Assembly: GCA_020025295.1 (NCBI GenBank)
Contig: JAHHSJ010000006.1
Coordinates: forward strand, 1 to 54,574
Source: Oscillospiraceae bacterium
Lineage (GTDB): Bacteria > Bacillota > Clostridia > Oscillospirales > Oscillospiraceae
DNA length: 54,574 nt
Direction: 5' to 3'
The notes below the pieces were generated by a model, which worked only from the letters and a program-made list of their open reading frames with translations, was not told where the DNA came from and did no database searches. The position numbers were made by a program, and so were the translations under genes. Each line of letters opens with the position of its first letter. The first letter of the stretch is position 1. Positions 1 through 7,816 of the stretch are shown piece by piece.

Positions 1-2
1 GA

Positions 3-785
3 CTGCTGAATGTGCGCAAAGCCATTCCGCCCTTTGTCGCGATTCCCACCACCGCCGGTGCCGGTTCGGAAACCACGGTCGCTGCGGTGATTACGGATGT
101 AGAAACCCACCGGAAGGCCGCCATCAACGATCCTTGCCTGATTCCCAAGTACGCCGTGCTGGACCCGACACTGACCGTGGGATTGAACCCCTATACCACC
201 GCCACTACGGGTATGGATGCGCTGGCCCATGCGGTGGAGGCATATACCAATCATACCTATAATACGAAGCTGGAAAATCGGCTGGCAAAAGAAGCGGTTC
301 GGCTGATTTATGAGAATTTGCTGCCGGCCTATATGGATGGGACGGACCTGACGGCACGGCAGAATATGCAGAAGGCGGCGTTTTATGCCGGCCGAGCCTT
401 TACCCGAGGCTGTGTAGGCTATGTCCATGCGGTGGGGCACACCTTGGGCGGACTTTATGGCGTGGCCCACGGGTTCGCCATGGCGGTGCTGCTGCCCCAT
501 GTCATGCGTCAGTACGGAGCGGCAACCCATCGCCGTCTTGCAGAGCTGGCAGAGGTGTGCGGCATTCCCGGAACCACCGACGCCGAAAAGGCGGAACGCT
601 TCCTTTCATGGGTGGAGGAAACCAATCGGCAGATGGGTCTGCCGGATAAATTTGATGTGATTCGTGAGGAGGACATCCCCCAGATGATTGCGTGGGCCCG
701 AAAAGAGGCCAATCCGCTGTATCCGGTCCCTGTTGTCTGGGGCGAGGAGGAGTTCCGGCGGTTGATCGAACAAATTCGAGCCTGA
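3..785 (+). CDS. Iron-containing alcohol dehydrogenase, C-terminal part (5' end outside window)
   Basis: An NAD(P)-dependent Fe-ADH family oxidoreductase that interconverts alcohols and aldehydes or ketones in the cytoplasm. The open frame continues to the window edge, and about 260 residues are visible against a usual 380 or so, so roughly the N-terminal third is missing. The visible part begins just before the GAGSE nucleotide-binding loop. The metal ligands are present: Asp and His in MDALAHAVEAY (about nt 213-245), then His in GYVHAVGH and His in GVAHGFAM, with the expected 14-residue spacing between the last two. The GTG at nt 12 is an internal valine, not a start. Substrate cannot be told from this part. 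A hairpin follows the stop. Confidence 0.9.
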   Translation: MLNVRKAIPPFVAIPTTAGAGSETTVAAVITDVETHRKAAINDPCLIPKYAVLDPTLTVGLNPYTTATTGMDALAHAVEAYTNHTYNTKLENRLAKEAVRLIYENLLPAYMDGTDLTARQNMQKAAFYAGRAFTRGCVGYVHAVGHTLGGLYGVAHGFAMAVLLPHVMRQYGAATHRRLAELAEVCGIPGTTDAEKAERFLSWVEETNRQMGLPDKFDVIREEDIPQMIAWARKEANPLYPVPVVWGEEEFRRLIEQIRA

Positions 786-797
786 CACCATAGGCAT

Positions 798-848
798 CAA
801 GCAGACACCAAGGCCCTGCGTGGGGCTGAAGTGCCTGCTTGTTTGTGT
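798..848 (+). terminator. Probable terminator after the alcohol dehydrogenase
   Basis: An 11-bp stem (798-808 with 831-841, one A/C mismatch) encloses a smaller GCCC/GGGC stem and is followed by TTTGTGT. The T tract is weak, so termination may be partial. Confidence 0.45.
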
Positions 849-974
849 CCGGTCATAACCCGGGTTTTCATTGATTTTCAAGGAGAGATGACCTATAATT
901 TTTATAAAAGAAGTCCAGCAAGTGGAACGATATGACAGAAACAGAGCGCAAACCGCCTTTCGGGGAGGTGCCGC

Positions 975-2051
975 ATGAATCGGGAAGTTCGGATTTTGTG
1001 CCCGGCGGCCGACCGACCAAGAGAAGAGCGCATCCGAGCCATTCTGGCGGAGTTTGACCGCTGGATGAGCGCACCAAGTCTTTCGGAGCTGGTGCAGGCC
1101 TTCGGAGGCACCACAGAGGGGCTGGAAACCGGCGATACTGTGGAAAAGCTGCGGTGGCTCCAATCGTTTGCCGAGGTTTGGAACTACCGGAAGAAGCAGG
1201 CGGCAGCCACTACAGAAGAGGGAGAAGCCGCCCGCTGGCTGCTGCGGCAGGAAAGCGAACTGGCAGGAAAAGAGACCCTTGTGCTTCGTGCGGCAGGCGA
1301 GCTTGGCTTGCTGGGAACGGAGCGAACTGTGTTTGACCGGGCGGATTATATTTTGCCCTTGGGCGGCGCTTGTATGTCCAATCTGTACCGCTGTCAGGCG
1401 GCCCGGGAAACGGTGGACGCATTGCATATGCCGGTTCAGGTGGTGGCTCTGTCCGGGATGCGGCCGATTTCCCACACGGAGCGGCAGGGCTGTGTGGATA
1501 CCTACGCTCCGGACGCGGTCACCGAGTTTGACGCCATTTCCCAAGGGATGTGCCGTGCCTTTGGCATTGCGCCCCGGTATCAGGATCAGGTGGAGCGGTC
1601 GGAAAACCTCAATTGCTCTGCTACCGTCCGGCGCTTTTCAGAGAAGTACCGGGGAAGTCGGCTCTGTGCCGTAGCTGCACCCTCCTCCGTGCCGGAGCGG
1701 CGTGCTAACAGTGCGGATTGCTTCCACGATTTCTTCCACCGCTTTGCAGTGCCGAAAGGAGCCAAGCTGATTAACTGTACCTCCCAGATCTATTGTCCCT
1801 ATCAGCAGGTGCGGGCCTTGTCCCTTGCGGTGAAGTACGGTGTGGAGTTTGACACCATCGGCTTTCGGGAGAAGAGCGTCACGGTCAGTCCCGGCCTGCG
1901 TCAGCCGGTGAATTACTTGCAGGAGATCAAGGGAACAGTAGATGCCATGAATGACTTTGTAACGGAATTTTTCAAAACGGGAACCAGCGATACCGAAGAA
2001 AAAGAGAGAGGGAGATCGTATGTTAGACCTGAATTCCAACCTGTTCTATAA
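975..2051 (+). CDS. Uncharacterised protein with DUF218/YdcF-like layout, first gene of a two-gene module
   Basis: I do not recognise a named family. The start follows GGAGGTG at 962-968. No signal peptide or membrane segment is visible, so it is probably cytoplasmic. Residues 120-285 have the order of elements seen in DUF218/YdcF (ElyC/SanA-like) proteins: a hydrophobic strand ending in LPLGGA (about 127-132), a downstream Arg/Ala helix, ALSGMRP (158-164), an acidic/Asn stretch TEFDAI...SENLNCSA, then a strand with TSQIYCPYQQVRAL (269-282) in the place of the usual TS-YH-RA motif. The match is by eye and weak. The N-terminal 115 residues are helical and charged. The last 32 bases overlap the next gene, which suggests translational coupling and a shared job. 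Confidence 0.8.
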   Translation: MNREVRILCPAADRPREERIRAILAEFDRWMSAPSLSELVQAFGGTTEGLETGDTVEKLRWLQSFAEVWNYRKKQAAATTEEGEAARWLLRQESELAGKETLVLRAAGELGLLGTERTVFDRADYILPLGGACMSNLYRCQAARETVDALHMPVQVVALSGMRPISHTERQGCVDTYAPDAVTEFDAISQGMCRAFGIAPRYQDQVERSENLNCSATVRRFSEKYRGSRLCAVAAPSSVPERRANSADCFHDFFHRFAVPKGAKLINCTSQIYCPYQQVRALSLAVKYGVEFDTIGFREKSVTVSPGLRQPVNYLQEIKGTVDAMNDFVTEFFKTGTSDTEEKERGRSYVRPEFQPVL

Positions 2052-3714
2052 AGCAAAGCTGCAAATTCAGACCCAAAAGGACGATCAGGATCTGTTGTGG
2101 AATCTGGTCTTGAAAATCCGGGCGTGGATGACGGACAAATGGAAGCGGAACGATGAGCCCATTCCGGAGGATTATCCTACTTGGAGCCGCTGGAAAACCG
2201 GAAGTCATTTTTCCTCGCTCAACGATGTCGTTCACTTTAAATCCGTGTATCACCGCAGCGCAGAAGAACTAGAGTTCTGGTCCTGCAAGATTATAGAGTA
2301 TTGGCCGTCCCAGAATGGCTGTGCGCCCCGAGAGTGGACCACAGAGATCGGTTATCAAGAGGAACAGAAGAATCAGGCTTCCGTCAGTATCGTGATTACC
2401 TACACCGACCGTCCCGGCTTCATTGGCCCCTGTGAGCCTGCCCCGGACGCATCCATTCCCAATCTCTTCCGCCGTCTACTGAACGACCCTTCGCTGATCT
2501 GCACCGTGGACGGTCATTCCTTTGAGCTGAAACCCATCCACCTTGTGCCCGGGAAATTCCCGGAGTTTTGGGATGTGGTCTGCGACCCGGCACGAGAGGT
2601 GCCTGTGGTCTACATCAGTCCCGGTCTGGATGAAGAGGAGGGACTTGTGGTCAATTTCCTCGACCCCAGCCGCCTGACTCAGATTTTGGGCCCCAATGCA
2701 CTGGTGTACTACGCCACAGAGCTGGATTTCTCCCGTGAGATGACCCAGCTTTGTAATCCTCCCGATCTGGGCTGCTATTCCGGTGCAGTTCGGGTGTATG
2801 CTCCCCATCTGGATGTGAATAACCCGGAGGAGTCCTATCGCCACCGTCTGCTCACCACTTGGAAGATGGATCAGTTTGGCGAGGATGTGTATCAGATTCT
2901 GCGGAGGGCGTTGGCGCAGGATGTCCATTTCTATGACAAGATGTTCCGCATCGAGGACTGCAAGCGGCTCAAGGACCGGGCCGACGCCGAGCGGCGGAAG
3001 CAGGAGTACCGGGAGAAGCTGGAGGAAGAGCTGCTGACGGAGGCTGTGGAGCAGGAGGACGCCCACAAGAAAAAGATTGAGGCACTGGTGGAGGAGAACT
3101 TCCAGCTGGAGCTGAATCTGGACACCTACGAGGAAGAACTGCGGGAGTTGAAGGGCAAGCTGCACAGCGCAGAGGCGGAAGCAGATGCCTATCGGGAGGC
3201 GGCTCGGGTGTCTCGGGAACGGGAAGAGGCACTGGATCGGGTGCGGAAGGTGGAAAAATACCCGGAAACCGCCGAAGAAATTGCGTCTTACTTCCTGTCC
3301 CACTTCCCGGAGCGCATTGACTTTACCGAGCGTGGCTGGGCGTCCTTGAGTGATTGCCATACGAACCCGGAGGTGCTTTGGGATGCCTTCTATCAGATGG
3401 TGACTACCCTCTATCCGCTCTATCAGCAGGATGTGGCTCAGGTAGATCGGGAATTTGCCGCCCGGAGCAAGCTGCGCATGGCCCGGGGCGAGGGCAGAAT
3501 GACCCGAAGGGACAATAAGCTGCTGCGGCAGTACGACGACACCTATCATGGAAAGCCCATCAGCATCGAACCTCACATAAAGACTTCGGAAACCAAGGAG
3601 AGCAGTCCCCGTTTCCTCCGGGTGTACTTCTGCTACGACGAGGAGAGCCGGAAAATTGTGATCGGCTCCTGTGGAAAGCATCTGGACAATTATACCTCTC
3701 AGAAAATCAAGTGA
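2020..3714 (+). CDS. Uncharacterised coiled-coil protein with a toxin-like C-terminal segment, second gene of the module
   Basis: A 564-residue protein of unknown function. The start (2020) follows GGGAG and lies inside the end of the preceding gene. Residues 1-300 form a mixed globular region rich in Trp, Tyr and Pro with no motif I know. Residues about 310-410 are highly charged Glu/Lys/Arg heptads typical of a long coiled coil, so it probably oligomerises. Residues 470-564 are basic (RSKLRMARGEGRMTRR), then end in a strand-rich segment RVYFCYDEE...KIVIGSCGKHL. That ending resembles the last strands of RelE/HigB-type RNase toxins and of some defence proteins; this is inference only. No transmembrane segment. 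A strong terminator follows immediately, so the pair forms a closed transcription unit. Confidence 0.8.
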   Translation: MLDLNSNLFYKAKLQIQTQKDDQDLLWNLVLKIRAWMTDKWKRNDEPIPEDYPTWSRWKTGSHFSSLNDVVHFKSVYHRSAEELEFWSCKIIEYWPSQNGCAPREWTTEIGYQEEQKNQASVSIVITYTDRPGFIGPCEPAPDASIPNLFRRLLNDPSLICTVDGHSFELKPIHLVPGKFPEFWDVVCDPAREVPVVYISPGLDEEEGLVVNFLDPSRLTQILGPNALVYYATELDFSREMTQLCNPPDLGCYSGAVRVYAPHLDVNNPEESYRHRLLTTWKMDQFGEDVYQILRRALAQDVHFYDKMFRIEDCKRLKDRADAERRKQEYREKLEEELLTEAVEQEDAHKKKIEALVEENFQLELNLDTYEEELRELKGKLHSAEAEADAYREAARVSREREEALDRVRKVEKYPETAEEIASYFLSHFPERIDFTERGWASLSDCHTNPEVLWDAFYQMVTTLYPLYQQDVAQVDREFAARSKLRMARGEGRMTRRDNKLLRQYDDTYHGKPISIEPHIKTSETKESSPRFLRVYFCYDEESRKIVIGSCGKHLDNYTSQKIK

Positions 3715-3724
3715 TTTGAGAAAG

Positions 3725-3764
3725 AAAAGGCAGACAGAGAGCAAGTTCTCTGTCTGCCTTTTTT
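3725..3764 (+). terminator. Rho-independent terminator of the two-gene module
   Basis: A perfect 16-bp stem (3725-3740 with 3747-3762) with a 6-nt loop, ending in a T run. The A-rich left arm gives the opposite strand a T run too, so it may also stop bioY transcription. Confidence 0.9.
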
Positions 3765-3780
3765 GAAACGCACAGAAGCG

Positions 3781-4341
3781 TCACTGCATCAACCCGGCCT
3801 GTACCAAGCGCTTGCGGAGCAGGGGACCGAGCAGCATGGCTGCGGCGATTTTGATGAGGTCAAAGGGAAGGAAGGGGTACACACAGGTGCCCAGCGCTGC
3901 GGTCAGTGCGGATTTGGTTTCATAGCAGAACCAAGCGGTGCCACAGGCATAGCAGAGGGCAGTGCCCAGAATCAGACCCAAACACTGAATCCAACGGGAG
4001 GAGACATGGTCAATGATCCAGCCGGCAAGCAGCACCATGGGGAGAAAACCCACCAGATAGCCGCCAGTAGGCCCCAGCAGCTTGGCTGCTCCGCCGCTGA
4101 AGCCGGAAAAGACGGGCACACCCACCAGACCGATGGCAAGATAGGTTACCAAGCTTGCGGTGGCCAGCTTCCAGCCCAGCAGGTAGAGGGAGAGGTAGAG
4201 CACCAGCGTGGTGAGGGAGATGGGGATGGGGCCGATGGGAATGGAGAAGGGTGCCAGAATACAGGTGACGGCGGCGAATACGGCGGCCCGGACCAGATTG
4301 TAAATTCTGCCTTTCTGCCGGGAAGAAGGAGAAGGTGCCAT
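3781..4341 (-). CDS. bioY: BioY biotin uptake protein (ECF transporter S component)
   Basis: BioY is the membrane subunit that binds biotin and works alone or with the ECF energising module. The frame is open further upstream, but the ATG at 4341 is preferred: it follows AAGGGGG about 10 nt upstream, and the upstream extension has no family character and would run through an operator. The 186-residue product has about six hydrophobic segments and the BioY signature region from AAVFAAVTCILAPFSIPIG through LGPTGGYLVGF to a final PFLPFDLIK. Divergent from birA, with two BirA operators in the gap, so it should be repressed when biotin is plentiful. No ECF ATPase genes lie in the window. Confidence 0.93.
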   Translation of the reverse strand: MAPSPSSRQKGRIYNLVRAAVFAAVTCILAPFSIPIGPIPISLTTLVLYLSLYLLGWKLATASLVTYLAIGLVGVPVFSGFSGGAAKLLGPTGGYLVGFLPMVLLAGWIIDHVSSRWIQCLGLILGTALCYACGTAWFCYETKSALTAALGTCVYPFLPFDLIKIAAAMLLGPLLRKRLVQAGLMQ

Positions 4342-4409
4342 GAAACATAACCCCCTTGTACAATCCAATCCCCACAGCAGCAGGGGTGATTGACAAATGA
4401 CATTGATAA

Positions 4410-4441
4410 TTGTAAACTTAATTCGCTTATTTAGTTTACCT
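4410..4441. promoter_or_regulatory. BirA operator 1 (bioY side)
   Basis: TTGTAAAC (4410-4417), 16 nt, then GTTTACCT (4434-4441). This matches the long-spaced dyad known for BirA in Firmicutes (TTGTAAAC near-palindrome with about 15 nt between halves). It lies about 70 nt upstream of the bioY start. Confidence 0.82.
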
Positions 4442-4454
4442 TTATAGAGGTTAA

Positions 4455-4486
4455 TTGTCAACTACAAATTATAAATAGGTTTACGA
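4455..4486. promoter_or_regulatory. BirA operator 2 (birA side)
   Basis: TTGTCAAC (4455-4462), 16 nt, then GTTTACGA (4479-4486). Same half-site spacing as operator 1; the two centres are 45 bp apart. It ends 15 nt before the birA ATG and 5 nt before its RBS, so it should control birA itself. Confidence 0.75.
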
Positions 4487-4501
4487 TTGAGAGGTGAGCC
4501 G

Positions 4502-5506
4502 ATGACAACGAAAGAAAAGCTGGTCAGGCTGTTTGAAGAACAGAAAGGAATCTTTTTCTCGGGAGAGGAAATGGCCCAGACTCTGGGGGTCACCCGAGCT
4601 GCGGTGTGGAAGGCGGTAAAAGCCCTGCGGGAAGAGGGGTATCCCATTGATGCCGCACCCAATAAGGGCTATCGGCTGTCGGAAGAGGCGGACATTCTCT
4701 CGGAGCAGGGGGTGCGCCATTACCTGAGAGGAGCGGCAGAGCAGCTGACCCTTTTGGTGCAGCCGGAGGTCACTTCCACCAATACCCTGCTACGCCAGCA
4801 GGCCAATCAGGGTGCCCCAGAGGGAACCGTGCTGTTGGTCGGAGGGCAGAGCGACGGACGAGGTCGCTATGGACGCAGTTTCTATTCGCCGGAGGACACC
4901 GGACTTTACCTGAGCCTGCTGCTGCGGCCCAAGAATTGGACACCGCAGGATGCAGTGAAGCTGACCACCATGGCGGCGGTGGCGCTTTGTGAAGCCATAC
5001 GCTCTATGGGTGTGGAAGATGTGGGTATTAAATGGGTCAATGACCTCTTTGTCCGGGGCAAAAAAGCCTGCGGCATTCTCACTGAGGCCTCCTTTGGCAT
5101 GGAAAGCGGGCTCCTAGAGTATGCGGTGTTGGGAGTGGGCGTCAATGTGTATCCCCCCAACGCCGGGTTCCCGGCGGAGCTGGAACCTATCGCAGGTGCG
5201 GTGTTTGACCATGCCGGAGCAGATCGGAAGAATCGTTTGGCGGCAGAGTTTCTCAACCGAATGATGGAATGCTATGCGGAAGAGAACTCCGACGACTATA
5301 TTGACCGATACCGGGCGTACAGTCTGGCGCTGGGGAAAACCGTGCAGGTGTTGTCCCCGGAGGGGGAACGGGAGGCAAAGGTACTGGGCATTGATGATCG
5401 CTGCCGGCTGCTGGTGCGCTATCCGGACGGCAGGGAGGATTGCCTTTCCTATGGGGAAATCCGCATCCGGATGGAAGAACAGAACACTGGGAAAGAAACC
5501 CGGTGA
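4502..5506 (+). CDS. birA: BirA bifunctional biotin-protein ligase and biotin repressor
   Basis: Activates biotin to biotinyl-AMP, transfers it to a lysine of biotin carboxyl carrier domains, and as the biotinyl-AMP-bound dimer represses biotin genes. The first 60 residues are a winged helix-turn-helix (MAQTLGVTRAAVWKAVKAL). The ligase core carries the GRGRYGR adenylate-binding loop (about nt 4858-4880), KWVND and the GKKACGILTE catalytic-lysine region, followed by the C-terminal SH3-like domain. The ATG at 4502 is chosen over an upstream TTG because GAGAGGTG precedes it. The 334-residue length is normal for a class II ligase. The operators found beside it match its DNA-binding role. Confidence 0.95.
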   Translation: MTTKEKLVRLFEEQKGIFFSGEEMAQTLGVTRAAVWKAVKALREEGYPIDAAPNKGYRLSEEADILSEQGVRHYLRGAAEQLTLLVQPEVTSTNTLLRQQANQGAPEGTVLLVGGQSDGRGRYGRSFYSPEDTGLYLSLLLRPKNWTPQDAVKLTTMAAVALCEAIRSMGVEDVGIKWVNDLFVRGKKACGILTEASFGMESGLLEYAVLGVGVNVYPPNAGFPAELEPIAGAVFDHAGADRKNRLAAEFLNRMMECYAEENSDDYIDRYRAYSLALGKTVQVLSPEGEREAKVLGIDDRCRLLVRYPDGREDCLSYGEIRIRMEEQNTGKETR

Positions 5507-5521
5507 CAGGAGCGTGCTTGT

Positions 5522-6058
5522 ATGACAATGAAACGAAAGCAAATTCAAAAGCTGGTGTATTCTGCCCTGTTTTTGGCGCTGGCACTGGTGCTGCCACTGC
5601 TGACGGGACAAATTCCTCAAATCGGACGGGCGCTCTGCCCCATGCACCTGCCGGTGCTGTTGTGCGGATTCCTCTGCGGTTGGCCTTGGGGCATGGCAGT
5701 GGGATTTGCGGCGCCCTTTCTTCGATTCGCCATTTTCTCCGCTCCGCCGATGCCGAACGGAATTGCCATGGCATTTGAGTTGGCGGCTTACGGATTTTTG
5801 GCCGGTTTCCTCAGCCGTCGGCTGACGCAGAAGCCGGTGGGGGTGTATGCGTCCTTGGTTCTCGCTATGGTGGGAGGGCGCATCGTCTGGGGCGTGGTTC
5901 GTTTTCTGATGGCCGGTCTGCAAGGCTCGGAATTCCCTATGTCCGCCTTTCTCGCCGGAGCGGTACTGAATTCCCTCAGCGGCATTGTGCTCCAGCTGGT
6001 GCTGGTGCCCTTGCTGGTGCTAGCTCTCCGACGGGCATCCGTTGAAACGCTGGATTGA
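5522..6058 (+). CDS. ECF transporter S component, substrate unassigned
   Basis: A small (178 residues) membrane protein with about six hydrophobic segments and the S-component layout, including the conserved region around CPMHLPVLLCGFLCG and the later MAFELAAYGFLAGFLSRR. S components bind one vitamin or its precursor and hand it to the shared ECF module. This sequence type is known from the PanT/PdxU-like group, but the substrate cannot be read from the sequence. It starts 15 nt after birA with AGGAG upstream, so it is probably co-transcribed with birA and may respond to biotin status. A terminator follows at 6178. Confidence 0.8.
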   Translation: MTMKRKQIQKLVYSALFLALALVLPLLTGQIPQIGRALCPMHLPVLLCGFLCGWPWGMAVGFAAPFLRFAIFSAPPMPNGIAMAFELAAYGFLAGFLSRRLTQKPVGVYASLVLAMVGGRIVWGVVRFLMAGLQGSEFPMSAFLAGAVLNSLSGIVLQLVLVPLLVLALRRASVETLD

Positions 6059-6177
6059 CCGAAAAAATGGAGCCTAGCGCCACCATTTTGTTGACAAAAA
6101 AGCGCAGCTGCGGTTTCAGTTGCTCCCATGAGCTATGAGTTTTTCGATTGATGTGCGGTATCCTGTGAAAAAAGAAC

Positions 6178-6213
6178 AAAACCGGGCCCCACCGAAGGGT
6201 GGGGCCCGGTTTT
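6178..6213 (+). terminator. Terminator of the birA operon
   Basis: A 16-bp GC-rich stem (6178-6193 with 6198-6213) with a 4-nt loop that ends in TTTT. It lies 120 nt after the S-component stop; nothing else is visible in that gap except a weak AAAATGG/CCATTTT repeat just after the stop. Confidence 0.85.
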
Positions 6214-6218
6214 GCGCG

Positions 6219-6258
6219 TTTTGGGAAAAGAAAACGGCGTGACCGAAGTCACGCCGTT
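6219..6258 (-). terminator. Terminator of the CofE-like gene
   Basis: Read on the minus strand, an 11-bp stem (6248-6258 with 6233-6243) is closed by a stable UUCG tetraloop and followed by TTTTCTTTT. It starts 14 nt after the stop codon. Confidence 0.85.
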
Positions 6259-6271
6259 AAAATCGAATCTA

Positions 6272-7468
6272 TTATTCGTTGGTGTAGTTATCGAAGTAGC
6301 CCTGAATGTAGACCACGGGGGTGCCCTTGTCGCCGGAACCGGAGGTCAGATCGCACAGAGAGCCGATCAGATCGGTGAGGCGGCGGGGGGTGGTGCCCTG
6401 AGCGGCCATGTTGCCCACCAGGCTGCTGCCGTCCTTCTGCTGAATCTTAGCCTTGATGGCGTCCTGCAGCTCCTTACCGGAGAGGTCAGCGAAATCGTTG
6501 TCAGCCAGATACTTCAGCTTCAGCTCGTTGGGAGTACCCTCCAGACCGGGAGTGTAAGCGGGGGAGACCACGGGGTCAGCCAGCTCCCAGATCTTGCCCA
6601 CGGGATCCTTGAAAGCGCCGTCGCCATAGACCATGACTTCAATGTGCTTGCCGGTCAGCTTCAGCAGGCGAGCCTGAATCTCCTCAACCAGAGGCTGGGG
6701 ATCGCGGGGGAACAGCTTGACGGTGTTCTCGGTGGACTTGTTGGAGCCCAGCAGACCGTAGCTGGCGTTATAGCCGCTGCCGTCGATAGAGGCATTCATG
6801 ATCTCGTCCAGACCGTAGACGATCTCAGCACCGGCAGCCTTCAGCAGGCGCTTGGTGCGGGCACGGGTGTGAATGTCGCAGTTCAGGACATTCTTGGTGT
6901 ACTTCAGGATAGCACGGGGATCGTTGGCCAGAATGATCTCGACCTCAGCGCCGGACTCACGAATAACATCGCCGTAGTACTCCAGATAATCCACGCCGGT
7001 GAAGGGGTGCTTGATCTGACCGAAGAGCTCACGATACTTCTCCAGAGTGAGCACATCGGAGTAGGGGTTGACGCCCTTCTCGTCCAGCAGGTCCAGATCG
7101 ACCAGATGGTTGCCCACTTCGTCGGAGGGATAGCTCAGCATCAGAACGACCTTCTTGCATCCCTTGGCGATGCCGCGCAGGCAGATGGCAAAACGGTTAC
7201 GGCTGAGGATGGGGAAGATGACGCCGACGGTCTCGCCGCCTAACTTGGCGCGGACATCTGCGGCGATATTGTCAACGCTGGCATAGTTGCCCTGAGCACG
7301 AGCCACAATGGCCTCGGTCATAGCGACCACATCGCGGTCACGGGGGCAAAGCCCGTCTTCCTTCATCGCTTCCAGAATGCTGTCGGTGACGATCTGAGCC
7401 AGATCATCGCCCTCGCGGATGATGGGGGTACGGATTCCCATAGATACGGTACCTAACATGCGACTCAT
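6272..7468 (-). CDS. CofE/FbiB-type F420-0:gamma-glutamyl ligase family protein
   Basis: Belongs to the F420_ligase family (CofE), whose archaeal members add glutamate to coenzyme F420-0 using GTP. The family start is clear (GIRTPIIREGDDL, then DRDVVAMTEAIVARAQGNY), followed by the Asn/Asp-rich middle with ILANDPRAILK and HTRARTKRLLKAAGA. At 398 residues it is longer than archaeal CofE (about 250), as is usual for the Firmicutes form. The ATG at 7468 is preferred to a GTG 9 nt upstream because GAGGAG sits 8 nt before it. It is a single-gene unit with its own promoter and terminator. No F420 biosynthesis gene is nearby and most Firmicutes lack F420, so the true substrate is unknown. Confidence 0.85.
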   Translation of the reverse strand: MSRMLGTVSMGIRTPIIREGDDLAQIVTDSILEAMKEDGLCPRDRDVVAMTEAIVARAQGNYASVDNIAADVRAKLGGETVGVIFPILSRNRFAICLRGIAKGCKKVVLMLSYPSDEVGNHLVDLDLLDEKGVNPYSDVLTLEKYRELFGQIKHPFTGVDYLEYYGDVIRESGAEVEIILANDPRAILKYTKNVLNCDIHTRARTKRLLKAAGAEIVYGLDEIMNASIDGSGYNASYGLLGSNKSTENTVKLFPRDPQPLVEEIQARLLKLTGKHIEVMVYGDGAFKDPVGKIWELADPVVSPAYTPGLEGTPNELKLKYLADNDFADLSGKELQDAIKAKIQQKDGSSLVGNMAAQGTTPRRLTDLIGSLCDLTSGSGDKGTPVVYIQGYFDNYTNE

Positions 7469-7522
7469 GATTAACACTCCTCATTGAGAATAAAATGCAA
7501 AAGAACAGCCTTTTACTTCAAC

Positions 7523-7551
7523 ATTATACATCGGCGCAAAGAAGAAGTAAA
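7523..7551 (-). promoter_or_regulatory. Sigma-A promoter of the CofE-like gene
   Basis: On the minus strand TTTACT (7551-7546), 17 nt, TATAAT (7528-7523), about 55 nt upstream of the start codon. The 7469-7816 gap holds this promoter, the opposing degV promoter and otherwise no gene that I can support. Confidence 0.7.
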
Positions 7552-7726
7552 ACACAAATAAGCCGTCAAAAAATATGAAATATTACATCAGATTCAAAAC
7601 TGAAATGTGAAAATTATACAAATTAAGGCGAAAAGCCACCGTTTGTTTGTGGACAGAGCCGAACCGGAGCTCGGAAAGAGATCGGAATATGGATCGCAGA
7701 ATTCGGGAAAAAACAAGGGGACCGGG

Positions 7727-7754
7727 TTGATTTAGAGGAAAATTGTGGTATAAT
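7727..7754 (+). promoter_or_regulatory. Sigma-A promoter of the DegV gene
   Basis: TTGATT (7727-7732), 16 nt, TATAAT (7749-7754), with an extended -10 TG just before it. It lies 62 nt upstream of the start codon. Confidence 0.75.
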
Positions 7755-7816
7755 AAAACGGATAATCTGTACAATTTCGAACAAAATTTGCTCGTTACTT
7801 AAGCAGGAGGAAATGT

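Noticed and set aside
7583..7774. A 63-codon minus-strand open frame in the 7.5-7.8 kb gap
   Set aside because: It overlaps the degV promoter, has no RBS and no family look.
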